Notes under the pieces: model-generated
The model's input: the letters and a program-made list of their open reading frames with translations, nothing else
What the model was told of the DNA's origin: nothing
Databases searched by the model: none
From: CAZMHN01 sp964566145
Lineage (GTDB): Bacteria > Patescibacteriota > Patescibacteriia > Veblenbacterales > UBA10138
DNA length: 64,000 bases
Direction: 5' to 3'
Assembly: GCA_964566145.1 (NCBI GenBank)
Contig: CAZMHN010000002.1
Coordinates: forward strand, 1 to 64,000
Shown: in pieces, positions 17,049-25,871 of the stretch
How the letters are laid out: every line of letters begins with the position of its first letter
How positions within the stretch are numbered: position 1 is the first letter of the stretch
Translations under genes and position numbers: made by a program

Positions 17049-17656
17049 GTGAACGCATGACACTAACGCACTGGCGAAGGCTGGGGTTCACTCTCATAGA
17101 CCTGACTGTGGCGATTTCCATCTTTATGACCATAGCCGTCATACTGGTGCTTAATTTCCGCGCCGGCAGGAGCCGCGACGAACTGAAGGAGGGGGCGCTG
17201 ACGGTGGCCGGATACATTGAGCAGGCGCAGGCTTACGCCCTGGCCGGCAGGACTTTCGACAACGGAGGAATGTTCACAGTACCGCGCGGCGGATGGGGCG
17301 TGCACGTAGACGACCAATTCAAGACTTCGTTCATCTTTTTTTCCGATCATCAGCCCGCGCCGAACAACCCGGATTACATTCTGACCGGCGATGATGTGCA
17401 GGAGGAGGTTGTCATGCCGAGCAAGGTGGAGATAGAGGACCTGTGCGTGGATGAGATAGGCCTGGGCCTTGATTGCACCTTTACCGTAGTGGACTACGTT
17501 CTGAGTCCGCCCTACGCCGAACGGCATATCAACCAGAACCCTTCCACGAACCGGGGCGGGTTCACGGTGCAATTGAGGCATTTGGATACGAACAAGACGG
17601 TGACCGTGACTGTAACTGCCACGACCGGCTTGGTAACTATAGGCGACATAAACTAG
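17045..17656 (+). CDS. Minor pilin / pseudopilin with Asp at mature position 5
   Basis: 203 residues. The class III signal is LGFTLIDLTVAISIFMTIAVILVLNF; the usual Glu5 is Asp, which keeps the charge that neutralises the pilin N-terminus. The rest resembles GspH/FimT-type minor pilins (ELKEGALTVAGYIEQAQAYALAG). It starts within the pilD stop (ATGA), so the pilD-minor pilin genes form one coupled unit. Minor pilins of this kind form the priming tip complex. Confidence 0.85.
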   Translation: MSERMTLTHWRRLGFTLIDLTVAISIFMTIAVILVLNFRAGRSRDELKEGALTVAGYIEQAQAYALAGRTFDNGGMFTVPRGGWGVHVDDQFKTSFIFFSDHQPAPNNPDYILTGDDVQEEVVMPSKVEIEDLCVDEIGLGLDCTFTVVDYVLSPPYAERHINQNPSTNRGGFTVQLRHLDTNKTVTVTVTATTGLVTIGDIN

Positions 17657-17661
17657 CGGGT

Positions 17662-18300
17662 ATGCGTACGAATTGCGCCGGACAGGGATTGCTTGAAGGC
17701 ATCGTCGCCATTGGCGCGCTCTTGACCGGCCTGGTGGCGGTGGTCGCTTTGACCGCTTCCAACGTGGCCAGCTCGGAGGCGACCGAGAGCCGCATCATTG
17801 CCACGAATCTGGCGCGTGAGGGCATAGAAGCGGTGCGGGCGGCGCGGGATGCCAACTGGCTCCAGGGCAGGGCTGGCGACAGCGGCCAGGCCAATGCCTG
17901 GGACACCGGATTCGTGAGCGGGAGCGACGTAACGGCTATTGCCATACTAAACTCCAACACTTTGCAATGGACAATAGATTTCACGCCCAACGCCCTGACC
18001 GACGCTACGGCCCAGCTCAGGCGAAACCGCGACCGGGGGCTGTACCGGCAGTCGCTGGAAAGTCCGGCGCCGGCCAACGAGGACCTTACGCCTTACCGCC
18101 GCCTGATAACCTTGTATCCCATTTGCCGGAATTTCCCAGGCAATCAGGAGCGCAGGGACCAGGCCACATGTTCCAGCGGATTCGTGAAAGTAGGGGTGAG
18201 GGTCATCTCGGCCGTACAGTGGTTCGACGGATCCAAAGACCGTTCGATCGCGGCCGAAGGCTGGTTGTATAACTGGAGGTTTGCACCGTATGTTCCGTAA
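17662..18300 (+). CDS. PilV-like minor pilin
   Basis: 212 residues. Prepilin-type start MRTNCAGQGLLEGIVAIGALLTGLVAVVAL: a short leader, Gly before the cleavage site, Glu5 and a hydrophobic helix. The following segment (EATESRIIATNLAREGIEAVRAARDANW) is the motif seen in PilV-type proteins. Five bases separate it from the previous gene, and its end overlaps the next gene by 11 bases. It is predicted to be part of the pilus tip with the neighbouring minor pilins. Confidence 0.85.
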   Translation: MRTNCAGQGLLEGIVAIGALLTGLVAVVALTASNVASSEATESRIIATNLAREGIEAVRAARDANWLQGRAGDSGQANAWDTGFVSGSDVTAIAILNSNTLQWTIDFTPNALTDATAQLRRNRDRGLYRQSLESPAPANEDLTPYRRLITLYPICRNFPGNQERRDQATCSSGFVKVGVRVISAVQWFDGSKDRSIAAEGWLYNWRFAPYVP

Positions 18301-18913
18301 TCCGTCATTGCCCTTGTCCGTCAGGCCGCCTCGGGGTTTCACCACCATCGAACTCCTTGTCGTGGTGACGCTTTTGGCCGTCGTCATCACCGGGGCCGTG
18401 GACATCTTCGGCACCGTGTCACGCGCGCAGAAGCGGGTATACGCTAACCAGCTGGTTCAGGCCAACCTCAGGCGCACTGTTGAAACCATCGTACGGGAAG
18501 TGCATACCGGCACCATAGATTACGGTTATTACGTTTCGCAGGGGATCGTGCTTGATGTGAGCGGAGTAGTGCAACCGTTGACCGAATTGGCGCTCATCGA
18601 CGCCCTGGGTCAGAGCGTCAGGTTCCGTTTCAATTCAACTTCCAACCGCATGGAGATGACGCGGGGCGTATCGGGTAGCTTTGAACCCCTGACGTCTGAT
18701 GACGTGACCGTTCAGAACGTACGGTTCTATGTAGTCCCGTCTTCCAGCCCGTTCGTGCCTTGCGGGTCCGGCGGAGTGGATTGCGGCACGGTTCCGAACG
18801 TACAGCCGCGCGTTACCATGGTGCTATCGGCCCAGAGCCAAGTGGCCGTCAATCAACCAGTGGCTTCCATGTTCGTACAGACGACTGTGTCTAACCGTTC
18901 GTATCAACGCTAG
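18290..18913 (+). CDS. PilW-like minor pilin
   Basis: 207 residues. The ATG at 18290 is preceded by GGAGGT (18275-18280), one of the few clear ribosome sites on this strand; an in-frame TTG at 18281 is less likely. Prepilin motif PPRGFTTIELLVVVTLLAVVITGAV with Glu5. The mature part (NQLVQANLRRTVETIVREVHTGTIDYG) resembles PilW/GspJ. It overlaps the upstream pilV-like gene by 11 bases. Confidence 0.85.
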   Translation: MFRNPSLPLSVRPPRGFTTIELLVVVTLLAVVITGAVDIFGTVSRAQKRVYANQLVQANLRRTVETIVREVHTGTIDYGYYVSQGIVLDVSGVVQPLTELALIDALGQSVRFRFNSTSNRMEMTRGVSGSFEPLTSDDVTVQNVRFYVVPSSSPFVPCGSGGVDCGTVPNVQPRVTMVLSAQSQVAVNQPVASMFVQTTVSNRSYQR

Positions 18914-18915
18914 GT

Positions 18916-19749
18916 ATGCGCGCCCTGATGTATCGTACCAGACCGGGCCTTGCTCTTCTTCTAATGCTCATGGTGCTTGCCACCATTTTGGCCGCCGGTC
19001 TCACCGTGTCCGCGCTCGTCCTTAGGGAGCTTCGCATTACCGGTACGAGCGATCGCGGCATCCTGGCGTTCTATACTGCCGAGAGCGCTCTGGAGCAGGG
19101 TTTGTACCTGTACCGCCAGCAGGGCGAGTACGGCAACCTGACGGTGAACGAAGGGGATGCCGCGGACGCTTGGAACAATACCGTGTCCACGCCTGCGAGC
19201 AACGGGACGTGGTGGCGTTCGGCCGAAAAGGGCGAAGCCAGCTTCGTTCAGACCGTGCGTGAGAATGAAACGGCCCAGGTGGTGCTGTTCGACCCGGATA
19301 CGCCAGGCAGTCAGGCCGCCTCCGTCAGATTGACTTGGAACACCAACCCCGCCACATGCCCCGGAGAGGGGTACGGGTGGCTGGAAGTGCTGCAGTCGGG
19401 CTGGGAGGTGGCTACGTCCCAAACCGCGTCGCGCCGGGATTTCTTCGCGGGTGCCGACGCCTCCGGTGTGATAGTGAACCTGGACGGCGATTATCCGCGG
19501 GTGCGTCTCAGAGCCCTGTTTGCGGACATTTGCGACTTGAGGCTTGAAGCTTTCACTGGTTTGGATGCAGGCGGTTCGCTGTACACCCTGCCGACCGAGA
19601 TTCGCATCACGGCGGCCGGGGAGGTGGCCGACGCGCGCCAGGCCGTTTCGGTCGTACTGCCTGAAGTCATACCGCAGGCCGGGTTCTTTGATTACACCAT
19701 TTTTACCGAGTGCTCGCTCACCAAGGGAGTGATCGAGGCCTGTCCTTGA
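18916..19749 (+). CDS. PilX-like minor pilin component
   Basis: 277 residues. The N-terminal helix (GLALLLMLMVLATILAAGLTVSALVL) and the following TDRGILAFYTAESALEQGLYLYR motif (SDRGILAFYTAESALEQG here) match PilX/GspK-type proteins, which lack a strict Glu5. It is two bases from the previous gene and closes the minor-pilin cluster. ligA follows 8 bases later, apparently in the same transcript. Confidence 0.8.
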   Translation: MRALMYRTRPGLALLLMLMVLATILAAGLTVSALVLRELRITGTSDRGILAFYTAESALEQGLYLYRQQGEYGNLTVNEGDAADAWNNTVSTPASNGTWWRSAEKGEASFVQTVRENETAQVVLFDPDTPGSQAASVRLTWNTNPATCPGEGYGWLEVLQSGWEVATSQTASRRDFFAGADASGVIVNLDGDYPRVRLRALFADICDLRLEAFTGLDAGGSLYTLPTEIRITAAGEVADARQAVSVVLPEVIPQAGFFDYTIFTECSLTKGVIEACP

Positions 19750-19757
19750 ACGTTCCT

Positions 19758-21755
19758 ATGACGAAGGCAGAGGCTAAACAGCGCATCGCCAAGCTCAGGG
19801 CGGAGATACACCGTCATAGGTACCTGTACCACGTGCTCGACAAGCCGGAGATTTCGGACGCCGCGCTTGATTCTTTGAAGCACGAGCTGGTGCGCCTGGA
19901 GCAGGAATTCCCAGAGTTTGTGGCGCCGGATTCACCGACCCAGCGGGTGGGAGGCAAGCCGTTGAAAGAGTTCGCCAAGGTCAGGCATGAACGGCCGGTC
20001 ATTTCGATTGAAGACGCCTTTTCCGAAGAGGAGGTGGAAGAATGGCAGGCGCGCAACGAAAAAGTTCTCGGCGAGCGTGTGCACGGGTACTACGGCGAGC
20101 TCAAACTGGACGGCCTGGCCATGGTGCTGACTTACGAGAATGGATTGCTTGTCCGCGGAGCCACGCGGGGCGACGGACGGCTGGGGGAGGACGTCACCCA
20201 GAACGTACGGACCATCGAGAGCGTACCTCTGCGCTTGGAAGACGTCGGCCGCGCCTTGCCGAAGCGCATCGACGTGCGCGGCGAAATTGTCATCAGCAAG
20301 GCCGAACTCGAACGCATCAATCGCGAGCAGGAGCGGCAAGGCCTGCCGCCGTTTGCGAATCCGCGGAATCTGGCCGCCGGCTCCATCCGCCAGCTCGACC
20401 CTAAGGTCGCCGCCGGCCGGAAGATGGATTTCTATGCGTTCGAGCTGATGACCGACTGCGGACAAAAGACCCACGCCGAGGTGCACGCCATGCTCAAGGG
20501 CCTGGGGTTCAAAACCAGCCCGTACTGCCGTGAGCTCAAAGATGTGGCCGCCGCCGCCGCGTACGTGAAAGACTGGGAGAAGAAGCGTGAAGCGTTGCCG
20601 TATCAGACCGACGGCGCGGTTTTCGTGGTGAACGACCTGGCGCAGGAGCGGCGCTTGGGGTCGGTGGGCAAGGCCGAGCGCTGGATGCTGGCCTATAAGT
20701 TCCCGGCGGAACAGGCCACGACCAAAGTTAAGGACATTATCGTTCAGATCGGACGGACGGGAGTGCTCACGCCGGTGGCCGTGCTCGAGCCTGTGCGGGT
20801 GGCCGGCACTACGGTGTCGCGCGCCACGCTCCATAATCAGGACGAAGTGGACAGGCTGGACGTACGCATAGGCGATACCGTCATTATTCAAAAGGCCGGA
20901 GACATAATACCGGACGTCGTCGAAACGTTGAAACGTTTGCGCACCGGCAAAGAGAAACGATTCGTCATGCCGCGCACATGCCCTGTCTGTGCCAGCCCGG
21001 TGGTGCGGCGCGAAGGCGAAGTAGCGCACTATTGCACGAACCAGCGCTGTTCGGGGCGTTCACGCGAGGGGCTGTACCATTTTGCGTCACGCGCGGCTTT
21101 TGACATTGACGGGCTGGGGCCAAGGATCGTGGATCAGCTTGTGGGAGCGGGCCTGGTGCAGGATGCGGCGGATTTTTTTACCCTGGCGGCGCAAGACCTG
21201 GTTCAGCTGGAGCGTTTCGGCGAGAAGTCGGCGGAGAACCTGGTTGGGGCTGTGGCGGCGCGCCGTTCCATACCCCTCGAGCGTTTTTTGAACAGCCTCG
21301 GCGTTCGGCACGTAGGCGAGGAGACGGCGCGCGACGTGGCCGAACACTTCGGTACGCTCGACAGGGTGATGTCCGCGACAGAGGAGGAATTCGAGGCTGT
21401 GCCGAACGTAGGCAACGTAGTGGCCAAAAGTCTGGCGGATTTCTTTTCCGCTAAAGCGAATCGGAAGTTGATAGAAAAATTCAAATCCGTCGGGCTCAAA
21501 GTCGTTTCGGCCGCGCCCAAGGCCCAGGGGCCGTTGGCCGGAAAGACTTTCGTGCTCACAGGTATGCTTTCTTCCCTGACGCGGGATCAGGCCAAGGCTT
21601 TGGTCCGCGAGCGAGGCGGCAGTACAAGCGAGAGCGTAAGCAAGGAAACGGACTACATAGTGGCTGGGACCGAGCCGGGGAGCAAGCTGGACAAAGCCCG
21701 AAAGCTTGGCGTGGCAGTGCTGGACGAAGCTTCATTCCGTAAACTCGTCGGGTAG
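19758..21755 (+). CDS. ligA: NAD-dependent DNA ligase LigA
   Basis: 665 residues, normal length. ATG 19758 gives MTKAEAKQRIAKLRAEIHRHRYLYHVLD, the Ia domain that binds NMN. The adenylation Lys lies in GELKLDGLAM (near residue 116). The four-Cys zinc finger is at residues about 408-432 (CPVCASP ... YCTNQRCSG), helix-hairpin-helix repeats follow, and a C-terminal BRCT domain begins GPLAGKTFVLTGML. It seals nicks in replication and repair. There is no promoter in the 8 bases before it, so it is probably read through from the minor-pilin operon. Confidence 0.97.
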   Translation: MTKAEAKQRIAKLRAEIHRHRYLYHVLDKPEISDAALDSLKHELVRLEQEFPEFVAPDSPTQRVGGKPLKEFAKVRHERPVISIEDAFSEEEVEEWQARNEKVLGERVHGYYGELKLDGLAMVLTYENGLLVRGATRGDGRLGEDVTQNVRTIESVPLRLEDVGRALPKRIDVRGEIVISKAELERINREQERQGLPPFANPRNLAAGSIRQLDPKVAAGRKMDFYAFELMTDCGQKTHAEVHAMLKGLGFKTSPYCRELKDVAAAAAYVKDWEKKREALPYQTDGAVFVVNDLAQERRLGSVGKAERWMLAYKFPAEQATTKVKDIIVQIGRTGVLTPVAVLEPVRVAGTTVSRATLHNQDEVDRLDVRIGDTVIIQKAGDIIPDVVETLKRLRTGKEKRFVMPRTCPVCASPVVRREGEVAHYCTNQRCSGRSREGLYHFASRAAFDIDGLGPRIVDQLVGAGLVQDAADFFTLAAQDLVQLERFGEKSAENLVGAVAARRSIPLERFLNSLGVRHVGEETARDVAEHFGTLDRVMSATEEEFEAVPNVGNVVAKSLADFFSAKANRKLIEKFKSVGLKVVSAAPKAQGPLAGKTFVLTGMLSSLTRDQAKALVRERGGSTSESVSKETDYIVAGTEPGSKLDKARKLGVAVLDEASFRKLVG

Positions 21756-21759
21756 CTTT

Positions 21760-21788
21760 TTGTCATGGTTCATGCGGCCGGTTATACT
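21760..21788 (+). promoter_or_regulatory. Promoter of gatCA
   Basis: TTGTCA (21760-21765), a 17-base spacer, TATACT (21783-21788). The ATG of gatC begins 10 bases after the -10 box ends, so the transcript is leaderless or nearly so. Confidence 0.75.
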
Positions 21789-21797
21789 GCACAACAT

Positions 21798-22097
21798 ATG
21801 AACTCAGCAGAGGTACGGTTTTCCCAACACGACGTCGAACACCTGGCCGCTTTGGCCAGGCTTGAGTTGTCACGCGGAGAAGTTGAGCGATACGCACGTG
21901 AACTCAAGGGAATTGTGGATTACGTGGCCAAGCTTCAGGAGCTCGCTCCGGAGGCGCTGGGCGCGTCGGGCACGGTTGCGTCGTTACGCGACGATTCGGT
22001 GCGCGAATGGCCAGAGGCTGAAGGCCTGATAGCCGCCGCTCCCGACCACACTGAACATGCGGTGCGCGTGCCGCCGGTGTTCGAGGATCGCGTTTGA
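21798..22097 (+). CDS. gatC: Asp-tRNA(Asn)/Glu-tRNA(Gln) amidotransferase subunit C
   Basis: 99 residues with the GatC pattern: FSQHDVEHLAALARLELSRGE at the N-terminus and a C-terminal DSVREWPEAEGLIAAAPDHTE. GatC holds GatA and GatB together in the tRNA-dependent amidotransferase that makes Gln-tRNA or Asn-tRNA. ATG 21798 matches the leaderless promoter. gatA begins 6 bases after the stop. gatB is not in the window. Confidence 0.93.
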   Translation: MNSAEVRFSQHDVEHLAALARLELSRGEVERYARELKGIVDYVAKLQELAPEALGASGTVASLRDDSVREWPEAEGLIAAAPDHTEHAVRVPPVFEDRV

Positions 22098-22102
22098 CCC
22101 AT

Positions 22103-23561
22103 ATGCGATTCGCAAGCATTCAAGAACACCAATCCGCCATAACGTCGCGGCAGGCGTCGGTCCGCGAGGTCGTAGCCGCGTACCTGGCGGCGGCCCGTGT
22201 CAGCAAATTGAATGCGTTTACCTGCATCACGGAAGAGGCCGCGCTCCGTACGGCGGATGAGATGGATGAACGGTTGGCGCGCGGCGAGAACCCGGGGCCT
22301 CTAGCAGGCGTGCCTTTGGGTGTAAAGGACGTGATAGCCACGAAAGGCGTTGCGACCACGGCCGGATCCAAGATACTTGAGGGTTATGAACCCCCCTACA
22401 ACGCTACGGTTGTTTCGCGGCTCCTGGGCCAGGGTTGCATAATGGTCGGCAAGATGAACTGCGATGAATTCGCCATGGGCTCATCGGGAGAGAACTCGGC
22501 CTATGGCCCAGCCAAGAACCCATGGGATGTTACGCGCGTGCCCGGAGGTTCGTCTTCCGGCTCGGCCGCGGCCGTGGCGGCAGGGGAGTGTCTCGCGGCT
22601 TTGGGTACCGACACGGGCGGCTCCATCCGCCAGCCAGCCGCACTCTGCGGCGTGGTTGGCATCAAGCCGACCTATGGCCGCGTGTCGCGCTTCGGACTTC
22701 TGGCCATGACGTCATCGTTCGACCAGGCCGGTCCGCTGACCCAGACCGTGGCCGACGCGGCCATCGTGCTGGAGGCCATGGCCGGTCAGGACGAACGCGA
22801 CGCCACGAGTTTGGTTGCGCCCGTACCCTCTTACCACAAGGAACTGACGCGCGGGGTAAGGGGCCTGCGCGTCGGCATACCCAAGGAATTCTTCGGTGAG
22901 GGCCTGCAGGCTGAGGTCCGTTCGTGCGTTGAAGAAGCGGTCAAAGAACTGGAGAAGCTGGGCGTGACGGTCAAAGAGGTGAGTCTGCCGAGCATGGCAT
23001 ACGCGCTGGCCGCCTACTACGTAATTTGCCCGTCGGAGGTGAGCGCCAACCTGGCGAGGTACGACGGCATACGGTTCGGCCGGCGCTCGGAGGATGCTGC
23101 CACTTTGCAGGAACTCTACCTCAAGACGAGAGGCGGGCTCTTGGGTGCGGAGGTGAAGCGCCGCATCATGCTGGGCACGTACGTGCTCTCGGCGGGATAT
23201 TACGACGCGTACTACCGAACGGCCCAAGCCGCACGGAGCGCCATCCGCCGCGATTTTGAACAGGCGTTCCAGGAGGTGGACGCGCTGGTTACCCCCACCA
23301 CCCCCACGGTCGCTTTTCCTTTGGGTAGCAAGACTCAGGACCCGATGGAAATGTACCTGGCTGATGTGTACACTGTACCGGTCAACATAGCCGGCGTCCC
23401 GGCCGTGTCCGTGCCGTGCGGCTTCGTCCAGGGGCTGCCGGTCGGTTTCCAGCTCATAGGGCGCCATTTGGGCGAGAGCGAGCTCCTCAGGCTGGCCTAT
23501 GCCTATGAGCANNNNNNNNNNTTGGCACTTGCGCCGCCCGCCCGAAGGCAGAACCGACTGA
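22103..23561 (+). CDS. gatA: Asp-tRNA(Asn)/Glu-tRNA(Gln) amidotransferase subunit A, interrupted by a 10-N gap
   Basis: Amidase that releases ammonia from glutamine for the transamidation. The Ser-cisSer-Lys centre is visible: Lys in PLGVKDVIATKGV and the Ser-rich loop in PGGSSSGSAAAVAAGE, then GTDTGGSIRQPAALCGVVG. The frame runs to YAYEQ at 23511 and then meets Ns (23512-23521). After the gap, W-H-L-R-R-P-P-E-G-R-T-D-stop (23523-23561) is the expected GatA C-terminus, but in another frame. A 9-base gap instead of 10 would give EQ-x-x-D-W and restore the frame. The break is thus an assembly artefact, and an apparent fusion with the next gene is false. Confidence 0.9.
23512..23521. other. Assembly gap (10 Ns)
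   Basis: Ten Ns near the 3' end of gatA. Frame logic on both sides predicts 9 missing bases (the rest of a Gln codon, two codons and the first two bases of an Asp codon), so the run is probably a placeholder of arbitrary length. Confidence 0.95.
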
Positions 23562-23572
23562 AATTTATCCAT

Positions 23573-24310
23573 ATGTCTGATTCCGACCCCAACCTGCTGA
23601 GTCCGGTGGCCCCGCTCAAGGACCTGCGCCCTTGGTACCGGCGGCCCTGGTTCATAAGCGTGGCCATCATCGCCGTGCTGTGGTTCGGTTTGCCCCCACT
23701 CATCGGCCTGTTCTTGCCTCAGGAGTCGCCCGGCGGGTTCACGGCCATAGTCGGCTCTCCGGCGGCCACGACAGACGGGCTGGCTGACGTCGTCACGTCT
23801 GATAGTCCCGTCCTGGGGTTTGCCGCGGCTCCTGTCACCATTGTGGAGTTCGGTGATTTCCAGTGCCCATACTGCCGCCAGGCCGCGCCCATCATGAAGG
23901 AACTGCTTAGGCGCTATCCCGATGCGGTCCGTTTGCAGTACCGGGATTTTCCCATGGGCGATGTCCATCCCCAAGCCGTAGCCGCGGCCGAAGCGGCGCA
24001 GTGCGCGCACCAGCAGGGCAAATTCTGGCAGTACCATGACGCCCTGTTCGCGGGCAATGAAGAACTGCCCGAAGCGCTGTTCCTGTCCATTGCGCGCTCC
24101 CTTGGCCTGGACGAGGATGCCTTCACTGCCTGCCGGGAATCCCGCCAGACGCTTCCCGGCATCCGCCGCGACTTCGATGCCGGCGTGGCCGCCGGGGTTC
24201 AAGGTACGCCCACTTGGTTTGTGAACGGGCGCCGCATAGAAGGCGCTCTGTCGCTCGAAGTGTGGAACGAAGTAGTGATTGCCGTACTGCGCGCCACGCT
24301 TAGCCAGTGA
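23573..24310 (+). CDS. DsbA-like thioredoxin-fold protein, membrane-anchored (1 of 3)
   Basis: 245 residues from ATG 23573. A cytoplasmic N-terminus of about 28 residues precedes a transmembrane helix (WFISVAIIAVLWFGLPPLIGLFL). The DsbA-like domain begins VTIVEFGDFQCPYCRQAAP with a CPYC redox motif, and the cis-Pro loop is GVQGTPTWFVNGR. It should form or isomerise disulfides outside the cell membrane, with the cysteine-bearing pilins and surface proteins as plausible substrates. It starts 11 bases after the gatA stop. Confidence 0.9.
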   Translation: MSDSDPNLLSPVAPLKDLRPWYRRPWFISVAIIAVLWFGLPPLIGLFLPQESPGGFTAIVGSPAATTDGLADVVTSDSPVLGFAAAPVTIVEFGDFQCPYCRQAAPIMKELLRRYPDAVRLQYRDFPMGDVHPQAVAAAEAAQCAHQQGKFWQYHDALFAGNEELPEALFLSIARSLGLDEDAFTACRESRQTLPGIRRDFDAGVAAGVQGTPTWFVNGRRIEGALSLEVWNEVVIAVLRATLSQ

Positions 24311-24339
24311 ATCGAAAGTAGCGTCCGCCGCGCGCCTTA

Positions 24340-24348
24340 TGCTATACT
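24340..24348 (+). promoter_or_regulatory. Extended -10 promoter of the second dsbA-like gene
   Basis: TGCTATACT, with the -10 TATACT at 24343-24348. The predicted transcript has a leader of about 30 A/T-rich bases before ATG 24386. Confidence 0.55.
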
Positions 24349-24385
24349 CAACCAGCCATTTATCGATTCATAATCCCATAATTTT

Positions 24386-25171
24386 ATGGAGCACCAGCAC
24401 ACCATGCCGGCTGAGCCGGTAGGAGAGCGTCCGGGCATGTTCGCCGGCGCCTCGCCTAAGCTTACGTTTATCCTGGGCCTGGTCACCGGCGTGGCGGTTG
24501 TGAGCATTGTCGGGTTCGCAGTGGCCGCCTCATTCGCGTTTTCCGGAAAACTGACCAATAAGGGTCTGAACGCCCCGTCCGCCCAGCAGCCGGCCACAGC
24601 CGATCCACAGGAGCCCGCAACACTGGGCCGCGCCGACATCCAGCTGAAGCCGAGCGATTACGTGCAGGGAAGCCCGAACGCGCCCGTGACGATTGTGACC
24701 TATTCCGATCTTGAGTGTCCTTATTGTCAGCGGTTCCACCCGTCAGTCGCTCAATCGCTCCGGGATTATCCGAACCAGGTGAAGTGGGTGTTCCGGCACT
24801 TCCCGCTGTCGTTCCACGTCAACGCGCAGAAAGAGGCCGAAGCGGCCGAGTGCGTGGGCAAGCTGGGCGGGGCGGAAAAGTACTGGAAATTCATCGACAC
24901 CATTTTCGAGCGCACGACTTCGAACGGCACTGGTTTTGCCCTGACCGAGCTTGAGCCGTTAGCCAAAGAGATAGGTGTGAATTCAGGGCAGTTTCGGACA
25001 TGTCTTGACCAGGGTGAGATGACGACCAAGGTCCAGGGGGACCTGCAGGAAGCTTCCGGTTACGGCGTGGGAGGCACGCCGACGACGTTCGTGAACGGCA
25101 TTCCGGTTGAGGGCGCAGTGCCGTACGATCAGTTCAAGGCGGCCATTGATCAGGCTTTGTCGGAGCTGTAG
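24386..25171 (+). CDS. DsbA-like thioredoxin-fold protein, membrane-anchored (2 of 3)
   Basis: 261 residues. One transmembrane helix (LTFILGLVTGVAVVSIVGFAVAASFAF, residues about 30-55), an Ala/Pro linker, then the DsbA domain with VTYSDLECPYCQRFHP (CPYC) and the cis-Pro loop GVGGTPTTFVNG. Compared with its neighbours it has a longer linker and a helical insert (RTTSNGTGFALTELEP). The third paralogue starts 13 bases downstream. Confidence 0.9.
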   Translation: MEHQHTMPAEPVGERPGMFAGASPKLTFILGLVTGVAVVSIVGFAVAASFAFSGKLTNKGLNAPSAQQPATADPQEPATLGRADIQLKPSDYVQGSPNAPVTIVTYSDLECPYCQRFHPSVAQSLRDYPNQVKWVFRHFPLSFHVNAQKEAEAAECVGKLGGAEKYWKFIDTIFERTTSNGTGFALTELEPLAKEIGVNSGQFRTCLDQGEMTTKVQGDLQEASGYGVGGTPTTFVNGIPVEGAVPYDQFKAAIDQALSEL

Positions 25172-25184
25172 GCACGCAAAAGCG

Positions 25185-25805
25185 ATGCGAAAGCAAACAG
25201 CCGTTGGATGGTCCGTTGCCGGCGTAGTGTTCGTTATCGCCGTTGTTTTTCTCATTAGCCGTGCCGCCGACAGGCCTAGCTACGCCGGTCCGACCGGAGT
25301 GGTGCGGCCGCCCATGAAGGGCGGAAGTTCCGCGGCCATTGTGGTCGAGGAATTCTCGGATTTCCAGTGCCCGGCCTGCAAGAGCTCACAGCCCGTGGTC
25401 AAAGAAGTGGTCGATACCTTCGGCGACCGCATCAAGCTGACTTACCGGCATTTCCCCTTGGTATCCATACACACGCAGGCGTTCCGTGCCGCGCTGGCGG
25501 CCGAGTGCGCCAACGATCAGGGCAAGTTCTGGGAGTACCACGACAAGCTGTTCGAGAACCAACCCAACTTCTCGCGCGATGAGCTTGTGTCGTACGCCAA
25601 CGATTTGGGAATCACGGTGGAGGGTGAGAGCGGATTCGCGGCCTGTCTGGATTCCCGTGCGCACACGGAAGAGGTCAGGGCCGACATGCGCGAAGGCGAT
25701 CAGCGCGGCTTGAACGGTACTCCCACGTTCTACGTGAACGGAGAGCCGGTTCCTGATTGGACCCAGTTGAAACAGGTGATACAGGGCAAGCTGCTAGGGG
25801 CGTAG
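25185..25805 (+). CDS. DsbA-like thioredoxin-fold protein, membrane-anchored (3 of 3)
   Basis: 206 residues from ATG 25185 (MRKQTAVGWSVAGVVFVIAVV); a longer N-terminal extension would overlap the previous gene. The signal anchor is at residues about 7-25. The redox motif is CPAC (SDFQCPACKSSQP) instead of CPYC, which should change its redox potential relative to the two upstream paralogues. The cis-Pro loop is GLNGTPTFYVNGEPV. No DsbB or VKOR-type membrane oxidase is in the window to recycle these proteins. Confidence 0.9.
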   Translation: MRKQTAVGWSVAGVVFVIAVVFLISRAADRPSYAGPTGVVRPPMKGGSSAAIVVEEFSDFQCPACKSSQPVVKEVVDTFGDRIKLTYRHFPLVSIHTQAFRAALAAECANDQGKFWEYHDKLFENQPNFSRDELVSYANDLGITVEGESGFAACLDSRAHTEEVRADMREGDQRGLNGTPTFYVNGEPVPDWTQLKQVIQGKLLGA

Positions 25806-25822
25806 CTTGCGTCTTTAGCGTA

Positions 25823-25851
25823 GCGGCCACGCCCTAAAAGGGCGAGGCCGC
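25823..25851. repeat. Strong inverted repeat before lgt
   Basis: GCGGCC-A-CGCCC / GGGCG-A-GGCCGC with a TAAAA loop; no T-run follows. It ends 5 bases before the lgt -10 box and may limit read-through from the dsbA-like genes or affect the promoter. Confidence 0.6.
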
Positions 25852-25853
25852 CG

Positions 25854-25862
25854 TGGTACACT
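25854..25862 (+). promoter_or_regulatory. Extended -10 promoter of lgt
   Basis: TGGTACACT, with the -10 TACACT at 25857-25862. The ATG at 25863 touches the -10 box, so the ATG at 25872 (9 bases on) is the better start and a leaderless transcript is predicted. Confidence 0.5.
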
Positions 25863-25871
25863 ATGGAAAGT

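Noticed and set aside
22712..24202. A 496-codon open frame on the minus strand
   Set aside because: It lies antisense to gatA and the dsbA-like gene, crosses the N gap and shows no domain; G/C-rich codons in the real genes leave antisense frames open by chance.
22094..24310. A single 738-residue amidase-thioredoxin fusion protein
   Set aside because: The frame crosses an N-run of arbitrary length; a proper GatA C-terminus with stop exists in the other frame and the DsbA-like gene has its own ATG and membrane anchor.
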